In this document: positions 45,563 to 55,493 of the stretch, one piece after another
How the letters are laid out: every line of letters starts with the position of its first letter
How positions within the stretch are numbered: the stretch's first letter is position 1
The notes under the pieces: model-generated
What the model was told of the DNA's origin: nothing
The model's database searches: none
Seen by the model: only the letters and a program-made list of their open reading frames with translations
Assembly (NCBI RefSeq): GCF_029784165.1
Contig: NC_073696.1
Coordinates: 264,832,760-264,896,759 of the forward strand
Length of the DNA stretch: 64,000 nt
DNA from: Wyeomyia smithii
Taxonomy: Eukaryota > Arthropoda > Insecta > Diptera > Culicidae
Direction of reading: 5' to 3'
Position numbers and translations under genes: made by a program

Positions 45563-46516
45563 TAAAAGTTTTAAATCATTCACGTGTCTTTATATAATGC
45601 GGCAACCAACCGGTTCACAGTTACCCGTGAACTGTGGCCCATGTTTTTGTACAGTACGCACACCAGAAAATCCCTCATCATTCGTCACCAAACACTGCGA
45701 AGGATTTAAATTGTATCGATTGCATGTATTGGGCACTGTACATCGATACAAATGTTTCCGTTTATTATCACGAATAAAAGCCCGACTTAAAACGGCATCG
45801 CAGGACACACAACATGCGGTTGTTCATTTTGAAGAGATGTTTTTTATGTTTTCAAATCCTCTGCAATAATGATGTTGGGCCGAAATTGTTATGGAATATT
45901 GTCACATGTTGTTTGTAATGTAATTGATTAGGACATTATTGATTTGATGAAAGATCAAATACTTACTGCTAGCAAACGAATAACAAGCGACACCAATTGT
46001 TCTTCGGAAACAGATAATATCGCTGTTGAAAACTTTTGACATATACATATACTCAGGGGTGAGTAAACATCATGGATAATAACTCAAAACTGAGTAAACA
46101 TGGTAATTATGAAAATTTGGGTAAATGTTACTCAATTATCCAGTACCCGATAACTCACTTTTTGACATTTTGCATAAGAAAACCAAACTGAGTAGATCCT
46201 AATCAAATTAGAGTTAAAATAAAGCAGCGTGTACAAATAGAGGTGTGCATGATACAGAGCACATTTTTTCGGATACGTTGGAGACGACAAGTACTTGGAA
46301 CAAACTACCAACATGAAGCGGCTATCAGAAAGGTAGCAGGAAGACTGCCAAAGACGAGACGGCCGGTTCTGGAAGAGCATCTTCAGGATGCGGCTTCAGG
46401 ACTGGATGTCTTGTCATTCCGGGCTTCAAGCGAACCAAAGAAAACGCGTCCGGCATTCTGCGGCCGCCACGCTCGAACGGTGTTGGACGATTGCGAAGGG
46501 GTGTCGGATGATACTG
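45563..46516. other. No gene recognised; contains third TGAGT-rich cluster
   Basis: 46050-46165 carries GTGAGTAAACATCATGG, AACTCAAAACTGAGTAAACA and TGTTACTCAATTATCC, matching the clusters at 27280 and 40415. Frames at 45597-45869 and 46243-46527 have no recognised motif. Confidence 0.4.
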
Positions 46517-46690
46517 CTACCGTGTAGATCGTCCCGCTCGAATACCCCTCTGGTGTTTACCAACGAAGGCAACGGTCCAGTCTATAGAAAAGGGTATGGG
46601 AGACAATTTTATATGCGGAGTTGAGAGAAGGGTTATGCCTCGATATTTTCTAAAGTCGAGTTTGTGTTTTTTCGAACTAAAAAAAAAATA
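46517..46690 (-). pseudogene. LINE RT scrap
   Basis: Minus strand: KLDFRKYRGITLLSTPHIKL (about 46670-46610) then FVGKHQRGIRAGRST (about 46570-46526), the fingers and palm entry of a LINE RT (compare FVGEYQAGFRLGRST at about 16900). Short and isolated. Confidence 0.6.
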
Positions 46691-46780
46691 TACCGCATCC
46701 CGACGGGACTTGAACCCGCAATCTCCTAAACTACGAGGGACGGTGGTACTGTTCCACAATCTATATGCGCTCCACTATTC
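46690..46780 (-). repeat. tRNA-like sequence, probable SINE head
   Basis: Minus strand: GGAGATTGCGGGTTCAAGTC, with a perfect polymerase III B box (GGTTCAAGTCC) and a CCCGTCGGGA stem, preceded by GTGGAGCGCATATAG as a weak A-box candidate. The acceptor stem does not close well, so it is a tRNA-derived repeat rather than a tRNA gene. It lies against the RT scrap. Confidence 0.45.
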
Positions 46781-47308
46781 ACATTCCACTGCCGACTTAT
46801 TCTATTGCTCATCCCTAACTATTTACACACACTGCTGTGCAAGCGTTATTTATGCGACTGAAAGAAATGTCTTATTATACACAGAAGAATCAGCTGATGC
46901 TGATAACTCTCATAGACCTGTGTGATCGGGACCAAAGTCCTTGCAAGTGCGACACAACAACGGAAGGTGCTCGGTAGGGCTAAATTTCTATTTTTAACAA
47001 CGGCTTTTACCCGGTTACATTCATGTTTATTAAGCAGAAAATTTATGCAGCAGGGGAAGCGAAGCACGACTCAGACTGACTTTGGTCTCGATCAAAGATC
47101 TAAATCTCACCTCCGTCCACAGAAACTGGTCTGAGAAGCTGCTGCTGTTCTCCTTGGAGCCTCTTGCTCGCATGTATTTAGTTTTCAACGCATTTATCCG
47201 CAGTCAGATTCGTCTGGCCGTCGCAAGGCTAAGTTTTATGATGTTGAAGTGATGTGCGAAGCCCAGAAGGTGGACCGACCTTGTGAAAAGCGTGCCCTTA
47301 GTGTCAAT

Positions 47309-49050
47309 CCCAAGTAACAATTTAAGTCGTATTGCATTCTTTTAGCGGTTTTCATGACCAATTTCGCAAAATTGCTGTTAAAACTAGAAATACTATCAAA
47401 CCTCCTGATAACCGCTATAAGTTTGCTTTACAGCCAGGTGGCCCACCCTTGCCAAGCTTATTAAAGCAATTATTAGAATGGCAATAAAACTGCTTTAAAA
47501 CCACATGGAAATAGTACCGCATACTATAAGCAGCTGGCATTACCTCTTTAAGAGCGCAATAAGTTTGGTTGCATTATTGTGCTCTGCTACTTAGTAGTAC
47601 TTACCACAATAAGTCCAATTCAACTTTTCATTGCTTGACAGCAACCGTAATAAGTTGATTTGTTGTGCCGTTCCTGCACAAACACCAGAACATCACGCCA
47701 CTTCTTTTAATAAGGAAATCTCTCGTCGCGGGAGAAATGTTTCATCTGTGCTGGTTATCATCGTGCAATCGATTTTATTTGATGGTGATATTGTAGAAAG
47801 AAAAGGAATAAAGAGGGGTTTTTGGTAGGTTTTGTAGCTCTCAAGCATATGCGCATGAATTTTTGTCGTGCATTTTGAGAACATAGGCGCTTAAAATTTA
47901 TGCGCCATCAAAATAGTACGGGCTTACAAAAATGATCTCATTGTTAGCAAAAATGAATTGGATTGTTTTAGCTCAGTTTTTCAGAAAAAAAAATCTAGCC
48001 GTGTTCTTTAATACAGAGATAGATCAAAATCAACTTTGGATGTTCAATTTATTTGTTAGTTAGACAACGATTCGATTTTCGTTTCAAGATCATAAAAAGT
48101 TTCAAAAATATCAATATGGCGCGGTTGGTAATTAGTTGGTATCAATCGTAGCCGCAATAAGCCTAGTTCAATGATATATATGTTGTAAGGTGCGGCAAAG
48201 GTTAGATGCCTGTATTATAAGAGAAAAATAAAAGAAAAATATAGTAAATCCCTGGGGCCTAGACAACTTTATTTTTATAGAAAATCTCTTTTATGGAAAT
48301 AGAGAGGTGCACGAAAAAAGCAACGATACATACTTAGTTTAATTGAATATTGAATATATTTCGAAATATATCAATAGTGTCTTGCCTTATTTTTAAGGAC
48401 GCATAATTTAACGACATAGGAAGTTATTTTCAACCGAAACAAGACAAAACTGGCGATAAAATTTAAAAAAAAAAACTACTACCGAACAGTACTAAGTACT
48501 AATACTAAGTTTACCGTGTTAATTTATTAGATTTTTGGAGTTCTACGTCATCAATGTTCACAAATGCGCTGCAAGATGCTCTAAAGCATTATACACACAT
48601 CTTTCGGAGACTGCGACAGAATTCTGCGTCACACTAAACCAACTAAGCCGCTATTGTCTCACCTGTATGTATATCATTACCTGCACATACAGTTTGACAG
48701 GTTAAAACTGGGCACTTATAACAATTTTATGAGATATTTTTCATAGCCAACTAGTAGTTTTTTAGATTTTGAATGACCGCAATAAAACTGGTTTCTATGT
48801 TTTATGACAGCAAGCTGGAGTGGTTTTATGGGGCAATAGATAGTAATAATTAAACCAATAATAAGGCAAAATCGCATTGACTTTTGCCGGTTTCATTGTA
48901 AGTTTTATTAGAGTTTTATTGACAGCTATCAGTGTTCATTACGACTTGCTATTTTTGGCAACGGGTTTAACCGCCATAAAACCGTTGGTAATATTCGTTG
49001 CTGTGATAAAACCGTTAGAAAACCAAGTAGCTATAGAATTGTTACTTGGG
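47309..49050. mobile_element. 1.74 kb element with 14 bp inverted ends
   Basis: CCCAAGTAACAATT at 47309-47322 and AATTGTTACTTGGG at 49037-49050 are exact reverse complements. Both subterminal regions carry many CGCAATAA and ATAAAACCGTT/AACGGTTTTAT-type phrases, typical of transposase-binding repeats. No transposase frame. A similar end (CCCAAGTAACATTGGG) lies alone at 49320. Target duplication unclear (perhaps AT). Likely a non-autonomous DNA transposon. Confidence 0.6.
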
Positions 49051-49540
49051 ATGCCCACCCTCCGGATCACATCATCGAAGGCGATGTTTAACAGCCAACA
49101 GAAAGGTTCATCAACATGTCTTATAACCTTCTGCGCGATTCAAAGAGAATCGAGAGTATCCCCGAACAGCACACATCACTTACGTCATCATAGCCTTGCT
49201 CAGCATCAGGTAATCTGAGTTCAGCCGTTCTCGGTGCACTGTATCATAGGCCGTCAATGAAGATGTGATGTGTGGTCCCGTAGTATTCGTGACATTTCTC
49301 GGATAACTTTTTAAGAGCCCCCAAGTAACATTGGGAGACTTTTTTTGTTTATTTTCCCTTTGATTAAAAACTGAGTTATTTTTACTTGAAATAATCTTTA
49401 ATGAAATTATATTTTTTGCATAGTAAGCTAGACATCATTACAATCTTTCGATTTGTGGCAAGAAATCGTTGAAAGCCTTTATTAATGACGCTGTTTATTA
49501 CAAAATAGAGTGAGAAAGGAAAGAATCTGTCATTGTTAAC
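49051..49540. other. Weak LINE-like scraps, no gene
   Basis: Around 49200-49290 the minus strand has a possible RT motif A trace (TAYDTVHRERL), too short to assign firmly. The rest is unassigned. A run of 12 C lies at 49541-49552. Confidence 0.3.
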
Positions 49541-49725
49541 CCCCCCCCCCCACTGCCCTTTTGAAAAGTTACGTGAGATTTCTGTAAGATCTTTCGGATC
49601 GAAAAGATCTGGTCATTGGTGGCGTGGGCTTCTAGAAAGCCCGCTTGGTACTGGCCAGAGCTGCGGAAAGTCAATACCATACTACTGTAATTACGCCAAA
49701 ATGATGCAACACCAGTATCAGCCAA
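49540..49725 (-). pseudogene. LINE RT scrap
   Basis: Minus-strand frame with FRSSGQYQAGFLEAHATNDQ and IFSIRKILQKS, matching the EYQAGFRLGRSTTDQ...LRQILDK segment of the family at 16050-17300. About 60 codons. Confidence 0.55.
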
Positions 49726-50218
49726 CTACGATGCATGGTTCATTACAAAAGAGTTTGCGATGTTTCGATGATTCTGTTAGCGTCAACTCTCACTCTCATT
49801 TTTTTCTTGCTATCTTTCTCCATCATTCGGGTATGGCTGTACTGAGATTGAACCAGCAGAAATATCAAGTTAATTTGACAGCATGATGTTATTAGGATAT
49901 GTTGTATTAGGATGGCAAACATAAAATCAATGATTTTTCTTCAATTGATATGTATGATATTGATATATGGTCGGCGTGCGAACAGACTGAACTAAGCGCC
50001 GTTTTCTCAGATTGAGTTATTGACACCCAGTGGATATGAGTAGTAATAATCTATCTATTATGAAGTAACGAAATCGTTTGGGCATTTGATAACGATATTA
50101 TAACAAAAATTCTCTGTAGCAGCTTGCCTACACAGCAATCGCGGCGGTTAATGTCTTTCGACGCTTGGTTCGGTTTGGCTGCACGCCGACTAAAAGCATT
50201 GTCAATAAACAACTATTA

Positions 50219-50672
50219 AGGCTCGAATACACACACGGCGTAAACGCGCCTTCCGTTGGGACGCCTTTCAACCAGAACCTTCTAGCTTTGTCTTCTAGTG
50301 AAGAAGGTAGTCGTTCGCCGCCTTCAGCTGCGTACTTGACTGCCTTCCGTGTAGACGCATCGTGCCTTCCACGCGGTCTTGTGTCGCCTTCTTTTGGCGA
50401 AGGCGCTGGCCGTGTTGTATCATTTTCCGCCTGCTGGTAATTCTAGAAGTGTCTTGCCTTTTTTTTTCTACCAACAAACATAAACAAACATGAATTAGGT
50501 GGCATGACGACAAGAAGGTTAGCGCACGCCGGAGTTCGAGACGGCTTGATTGCTCCTTCCGTGTAGACGAGTGGAAGGTGGCAGATGCTAGAAGGCACAT
50601 TAAAAGGTTTTAAGAAGGTACTGACAATTCTCGTCAGGAAGGCGTTGTCACGCCGTGTGTGTATTCGGGCCT
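50219..50672. mobile_element. 454 bp Harbinger-type MITE
   Basis: Left end AGGCTCGAATACACACACGG, right end its reverse complement with one change (AGGCCCGAATACACACACGG). TTA lies outside both ends (50216-50218, 50673-50675), the 3 bp TWA duplication used by PIF/Harbinger elements. The interior is unusually GC-rich with repeated CGCCTTC/GAAGGCG and CTTCCGTGTAGACG phrases. No transposase. Confidence 0.8.
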
Positions 50673-50675
50673 TTA

Positions 50676-53370
50676 CTTCGTTTTGTAACTGAGCGTATTT
50701 AAGTTTGGTACATTTTGAATATTCTCAGTAGAGAATATGCTTTTTAACACCAATTGTAATAAACACAACACCAATTGTAATAAACAAATTCTATTATTTT
50801 TTTTTCAAATGATCTCATATCTGAAAAATAATATTCCATTTTTAGTTACTCTTTGAGTTTATGAATTTGACTCTTGAATATCGTGCTTGTTGTAGCTTAA
50901 ACCAAAAACAGTGTTAGTTCGCGGCAAAAAATGAATCGCGGGTGGCAAAACAGAACACTTTTAACTATGTATGGGTATGAATATTTATATACAGATCCTG
51001 TTAAATTTTGGCACGGTTCAACTTTGAAACTGTTCAATTTCAGTTTCAGTCATGTTTGGTTTTGTAACAAAATCTAGTTAAACAAATATTAAATTAAAAT
51101 CGATCATCCAAATTAATCTCATTTCAATGATCTTACCAATGGCAGAACAAACGCTAGCGTAGTAATCCCAATACAGCAAAGGAAATCAAATTCAAAAAAT
51201 CCTGATAGCAACAAACTTCAAGCTGGCACTGAAATAATCACGCTACTGAACCGATTTTTGATGTTCCAAAAATCACCTAGATTTGCATTGCAGTGATATT
51301 TCCGAGTAAACTCTGTACATTCACGACGGTTGACAATGAAAACCCGAAAATGGCAACAAAAGAGACAAGATATTGATTCACTTGTCGGATCTCCACGCTT
51401 ACTGTGATGGTTACTGGCTGTTCATTAGAGAAAAAAACGAGTGCGATGATATTTTCTTTCTCGTCATAGTCAACATTTTGCTTGGATTAATCGCAGCTCT
51501 GGTACTGGCCCACAACCTTGCTGACTAAGGGTTATAGACGACAGAAAAGGATCTGCGAGAGTATTTTGTAGGTGGCAAAGATAAACAAGATCGACAAGTT
51601 ACGACATTTTAAGCTTGTCGTCCTTTTTGCGAATGGGGCAGAGGACTCTCTTCATTCAATAGCTTTTCCTCCTTCCAAATCCTGAAAATGCAGGGCGCTA
51701 GCCAGTGCTTGTTGTATCGCCATTTAGTTTTCCATCCTTGCCGTTACACATGAAAACTAGCGGCACATAGCCTTTACGAAACTGGTTCCCCTTCTTATAG
51801 TACTTTCGCTATCGCTGGCACAAGATACCTGCTCGAGCTCCTAGTGTTCATCCTCCTGGTGGTACTTGTTTCGTCTGGAGATCGCGGTAATGTACTTGGC
51901 CTTGTTCTTTTTTGTTCTCCACCAGCCGTCCTCGAGAACCAATGCACCAAGCCCCTCCGTCGTGGGTTGTACCGCTTCGAACTGTTGCACGTATTCCTCC
52001 GAAGCCTGGGAGTCACGGAGCCGCAGGGTTCGATGATCTTCAAGTGGTTTTATCCTTGCGGCGAATAAAAGTACTTCGGACTCCCGGTCAATCAATAAGC
52101 AATATGATATTGTATCAATTGAAGGCTGAAACCAAGGCAAAACCGTTGCATATAGCGAAGAAAACAAGTGCTTTTTTACTAAGTCAACGTTCCCGCTCTT
52201 TCTCCTCGTGATACGTCAAATAAATTGGAAAAAATGGGCTGCGAACTAGTTTCTCGTCCACCTTATACGCCAGATCTAGTCTCTAGTGAGGCAGAGATGG
52301 AAACAAACGACTTTTTTTGAGGAATTTAATGCACAGAACTACAAAACTGGCACCGACACGTTAGATGACCGCTAGGATGAGTGCATTACTCTAAATGTAA
52401 TAAACGTAATAAACTGTTAACAAAACTGTTAATCAACATTGAAAAATATCCTTTTCTAACTGCGGCGGACTAGTTGCGTGTTCTAATTTATGTTGTTTTG
52501 TATGAAAAGCTATAGTAATTTTTTTTAATCCTGCGTGCCAATTCGAAAAAAAAACCTCTGAGAACCTAGACGATATCTCTGAAATAACATTTGATTAGGC
52601 ATTACACAATGTTCTCTGATACTAAACCTAACGATTGTATTAAAAAAATGAGTTTTAAGCTGACTCGAGACCTCTTTGATGCTCGTGTGATTGACAGACT
52701 TGCTTCTATCTTGTAAAGAAATAGTCTCTCAATAGCATTAAAAAAGTTGACGTGTTTTGAATAAAAAGTGGAAAAATATGCTTACGTAATTATTGAACGG
52801 CCCCTAAGGCTTGTTCATGTACTAGCCAGTAATTCACAGTTTTGTAACTACTTGTTTTTGTCACTTCTCTACGAATTTAACGATTTTTAGATCATCGTTT
52901 CTAAGGTTAAAGTTTGTGGAACTCCAACAATGCGCCTCCCTGCTCAAAAATTAGGGAAATCTCCTAAACCTAAACTGAAAATTAGCGTCGCTAATTAGCG
53001 ATTAAGCCTAATTAGCCCAACACTTTAAGTTTTCTATTCTCCTTTAGTTAGCATACGAAATTCGTTATAATAATTTTTATCATAATTTTCATCATATTTT
53101 GAAATTACATTCTATTATCGACTGGTCCATTTCTGTTCTCGTCAATATTTTTGGGTTTTCTTATGTAATCCTGACAAGTTGTCACAACATCCTGGTGTGT
53201 CATGTAGGAACAAAAAGGAGAAAATAATCATACGAAGAGTCCTTCCATATCTACCATAAAATATTTTTGTGATCTCAAATTGATCACTTTATTAATTTGA
53301 TTTATAGTGGTTGTTTTGTGTAGGAATATGAAGATAAGAATACAAGTTTTTGTAATTCAATTAGCATCAA
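50676..53370. other. 2.7 kb with no intact gene
   Basis: Mostly AT-rich. 51540-51660 on the minus strand resembles a decayed LINE RT (the part before the YRGITLL box). 51800-52170 carries a frame with WWRTKKNKAKYITAISRRN-like sequence that could also come from a retroelement. Nothing else supported. Confidence 0.35.
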
Positions 53371-53374
53371 ATAA

Positions 53375-53710
53375 TGGTTTGAAATTTCGCAAATTGAGGA
53401 TTTTGGACACGTCCCGCGACTGAAATTCATCAAGGCCACTGCACAGTTTTCACTGAAAAATTTGGAAATTTGGCATGGGATTTGCAGCACAAACAAGATA
53501 ATGGACTGTAAAGAGAAGAGTGAAGTCTTGACCAGATGCTTGTATCATATCGATGAAATTGAAAAAGACTTCAATCCTTCTAATTGCCCCCCATTGTCGA
53601 TCAAACGAGAAATATTGGACCATTGTCGAACGGAAATTTATGAAGAGTGCCAAAGTGACTCGGAATTCTGCAGACATGAAATAAAATGGCCGTTGAGGTT
53701 AACCAACTGA
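53375..53710 (+). other. Possible terminal exon or gene fragment, unknown
   Basis: The frame is open from 53375 to the stop at 53708, about 111 codons: WFEISQIEDFGHVPRLKF, then KNLEIWHGICSTNKIMDC, then a charged Cys-containing tail ending RHEIKWPLRLTN. The single ATG is late (53501). AATAAA follows at 53754. It reads like the last exon of a gene or a gene scrap cut off by the insertion that starts at 53910. No family recognised. Confidence 0.25.
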
Positions 53711-53909
53711 AAGTTCAAACTACGATGGGGAGTATCCGAAGGAAAATACGATAATAAATCAAAGATGTAACGGAATTTTTTTTATCAATATTTTTTTAAA
53801 AGAACAATAAATCATCTGCAGTTTTAAATAAAAATATTTGTGCTTTAAACTAATTTCAAGATACAACTGGTTTAGCAAATCCAGATACACAGCAGAACAA
53901 TAATTCTTC

Positions 53910-54077
53910 TGTGGTGCTGCCAGCACTGGTGAGTGGCACACCCCTGTTATCCCCAGCGAGTGAAAAATGAAATGTCATATTTATATAGTCGAACAGTCGA
54001 GAAATAAAGAACACGCGGATTCTTCGTTGTACAGGTTTACTTCGTTAAATACGTTTAATTGTTCTGCGGAATCCACA
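53910..54077 (+). repeat. 5' LTR of the second Gypsy element
   Basis: 168 bp, TGTGGTGCTG...CCACA. It contains TATATAG (about 53983) and AATAAAG (54004), plausible promoter and poly(A) signals. The outer flank is CTTC. Confidence 0.9.
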
Positions 54078-54143
54078 TTGGTGACCCCGGACGCGAAAAA
54101 CAAACGTTCACGTATATCGTCGTGTAATTAGCAAACGTCGAAA

Positions 54144-55493
54144 ATGTCACAAAACGACCAACATGAAAATGCCGCGATTGTTGGCGGAGTGTCGGTAAAA
54201 CTTCCAGATTTCTGGAAAAACGATCCAGTGATGTGGTTTGCACAGGCGGAAGCACAGTTCGCTTTGGCCAATGTAGTACGAGACCACACCAAGTTTTATC
54301 ACATAGTTGCAAAAGTGGACCAATCCGTTATATGCCACGTAACTGATCTCGTCACGAACCCACCAGAAGCAAACAAATATCAAGCCATCAAGGAGCGCTT
54401 GATCTCAAGATTCCAAGTTTCAGCGCAGGGAAGACTCGAGCGACTCCTGGGGGCTTGTGATCTCGGCGATATGCGTCCAACGCATCTGCTTGCTAAGATG
54501 CAAGAGCTGGCTGCTGGACTAAACGTCACGGATGAATTGATGAAAATGTTCTTCTTGCAACGTATGCCACTAAATGTGAAGACCGTGCTCTCCATCAGCG
54601 ACGGTACCATCGGCAAACTTGCCGAAATGGCAGACAAAATGGTGGAATGTCCGGCAAACGCTATGGTCGCCTCTACCAGCGCCACCGGGACAGACGCCGT
54701 TAGCGAATTACAAAACCAAATAGCAGCATTGACAGCTGAAAAACGTAATCTCAAATTATCCAAAACTCCCCACAGAAGTCGATCATCATCGAGATCCAGT
54801 CGAGGTGCTGAAGATGAAATATGCTGGTTCCATCGTAAATTCGGTGCACGGGCTACAAAGTGCCGATACAGTCCAAAAAAACTAAATCCACGTTCACTCG
54901 AAACGGCAGAAGTGAACGTTAACACAGCAAGCTGCCGTATATTGTTGTATGATCGTTCATCGAAAATGAAGTTCCTTATTGACACCGGTTCGGATGTATC
55001 GATAGTTCCTGCGACGAAGAAAGACAGAAACAAACAAGCATCATCATTTGCCCTACACGCAGCAAATGGATCCCAGATAAATGTATACGATAAGCGATAC
55101 GTTACTACTGATTTGGGATTGCGTCGACGGTTCAACTGGCTTTTTCTTGTAGCAGACGTTAGTTTTCCTATCATGGGTGCAGATTTTCTCGCTTCGTTCG
55201 GCATTTTAGTGGATCTTAAGCATCAACGCCTGATAGACGGGCTGACGAAAATTTCTTCAACGGGAGGTTTGACAGACGCTGCGATTCATAGCGTAACCAC
55301 AGTTGCTTTAGATCATCCATTTCGGAAGCTTTTAGCAGAATTTAAAGAAATAACACTACCTACAATGATCAAAACGACAGTACAACATGACGTAACTCAT
55401 CATATACCAACAAAAGGGCCGCCGAGAGCAACCAAATGCCGCCGAATGCCCCCAGACAAACGGAATGCTGCAAAAAAAAAGAATTTCAAGTGA
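54144..55493 (+). CDS. Gypsy Gag and protease, frameshifted before RT
   Basis: 449 codons from ATG at 54144. Gag capsid-like region (VSVKLPDFWKNDPVMWFAQA, then LLGACDLGDMRPTHLLAKMQ). An RS-rich stretch precedes a finger-like CWFHRKFGARATKCRYSP in which the last expected Cys is replaced. The aspartic protease site is FLIDTGSDVSIVPA, with MGADFLASFGILVDL. The frame ends in an A-run (GCAAAAAAAAAGAA, about 55470) where a one-base slip moves pol to the frame reading KKEFQVMIDLGICRPSSS. Confidence 0.85.
   Translation: MSQNDQHENAAIVGGVSVKLPDFWKNDPVMWFAQAEAQFALANVVRDHTKFYHIVAKVDQSVICHVTDLVTNPPEANKYQAIKERLISRFQVSAQGRLERLLGACDLGDMRPTHLLAKMQELAAGLNVTDELMKMFFLQRMPLNVKTVLSISDGTIGKLAEMADKMVECPANAMVASTSATGTDAVSELQNQIAALTAEKRNLKLSKTPHRSRSSSRSSRGAEDEICWFHRKFGARATKCRYSPKKLNPRSLETAEVNVNTASCRILLYDRSSKMKFLIDTGSDVSIVPATKKDRNKQASSFALHAANGSQINVYDKRYVTTDLGLRRRFNWLFLVADVSFPIMGADFLASFGILVDLKHQRLIDGLTKISSTGGLTDAAIHSVTTVALDHPFRKLLAEFKEITLPTMIKTTVQHDVTHHIPTKGPPRATKCRRMPPDKRNAAKKKNFK

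Noticed and set aside
46690..46780. A functional tRNA gene
   Set aside because: B box is good but the acceptor stem and A box are poor; a tRNA-derived repeat is more likely.
51800..52170. Minus-strand frame with WWRTKKNKAKYITAISRRN as a new gene
   Set aside because: No start context or domain; surrounded by retroelement scraps, so a retroelement origin is more likely.
54380..55204. Long minus-strand frame of 274 codons
   Set aside because: Antisense shadow of the Gypsy gag-protease; no recognisable features of its own.
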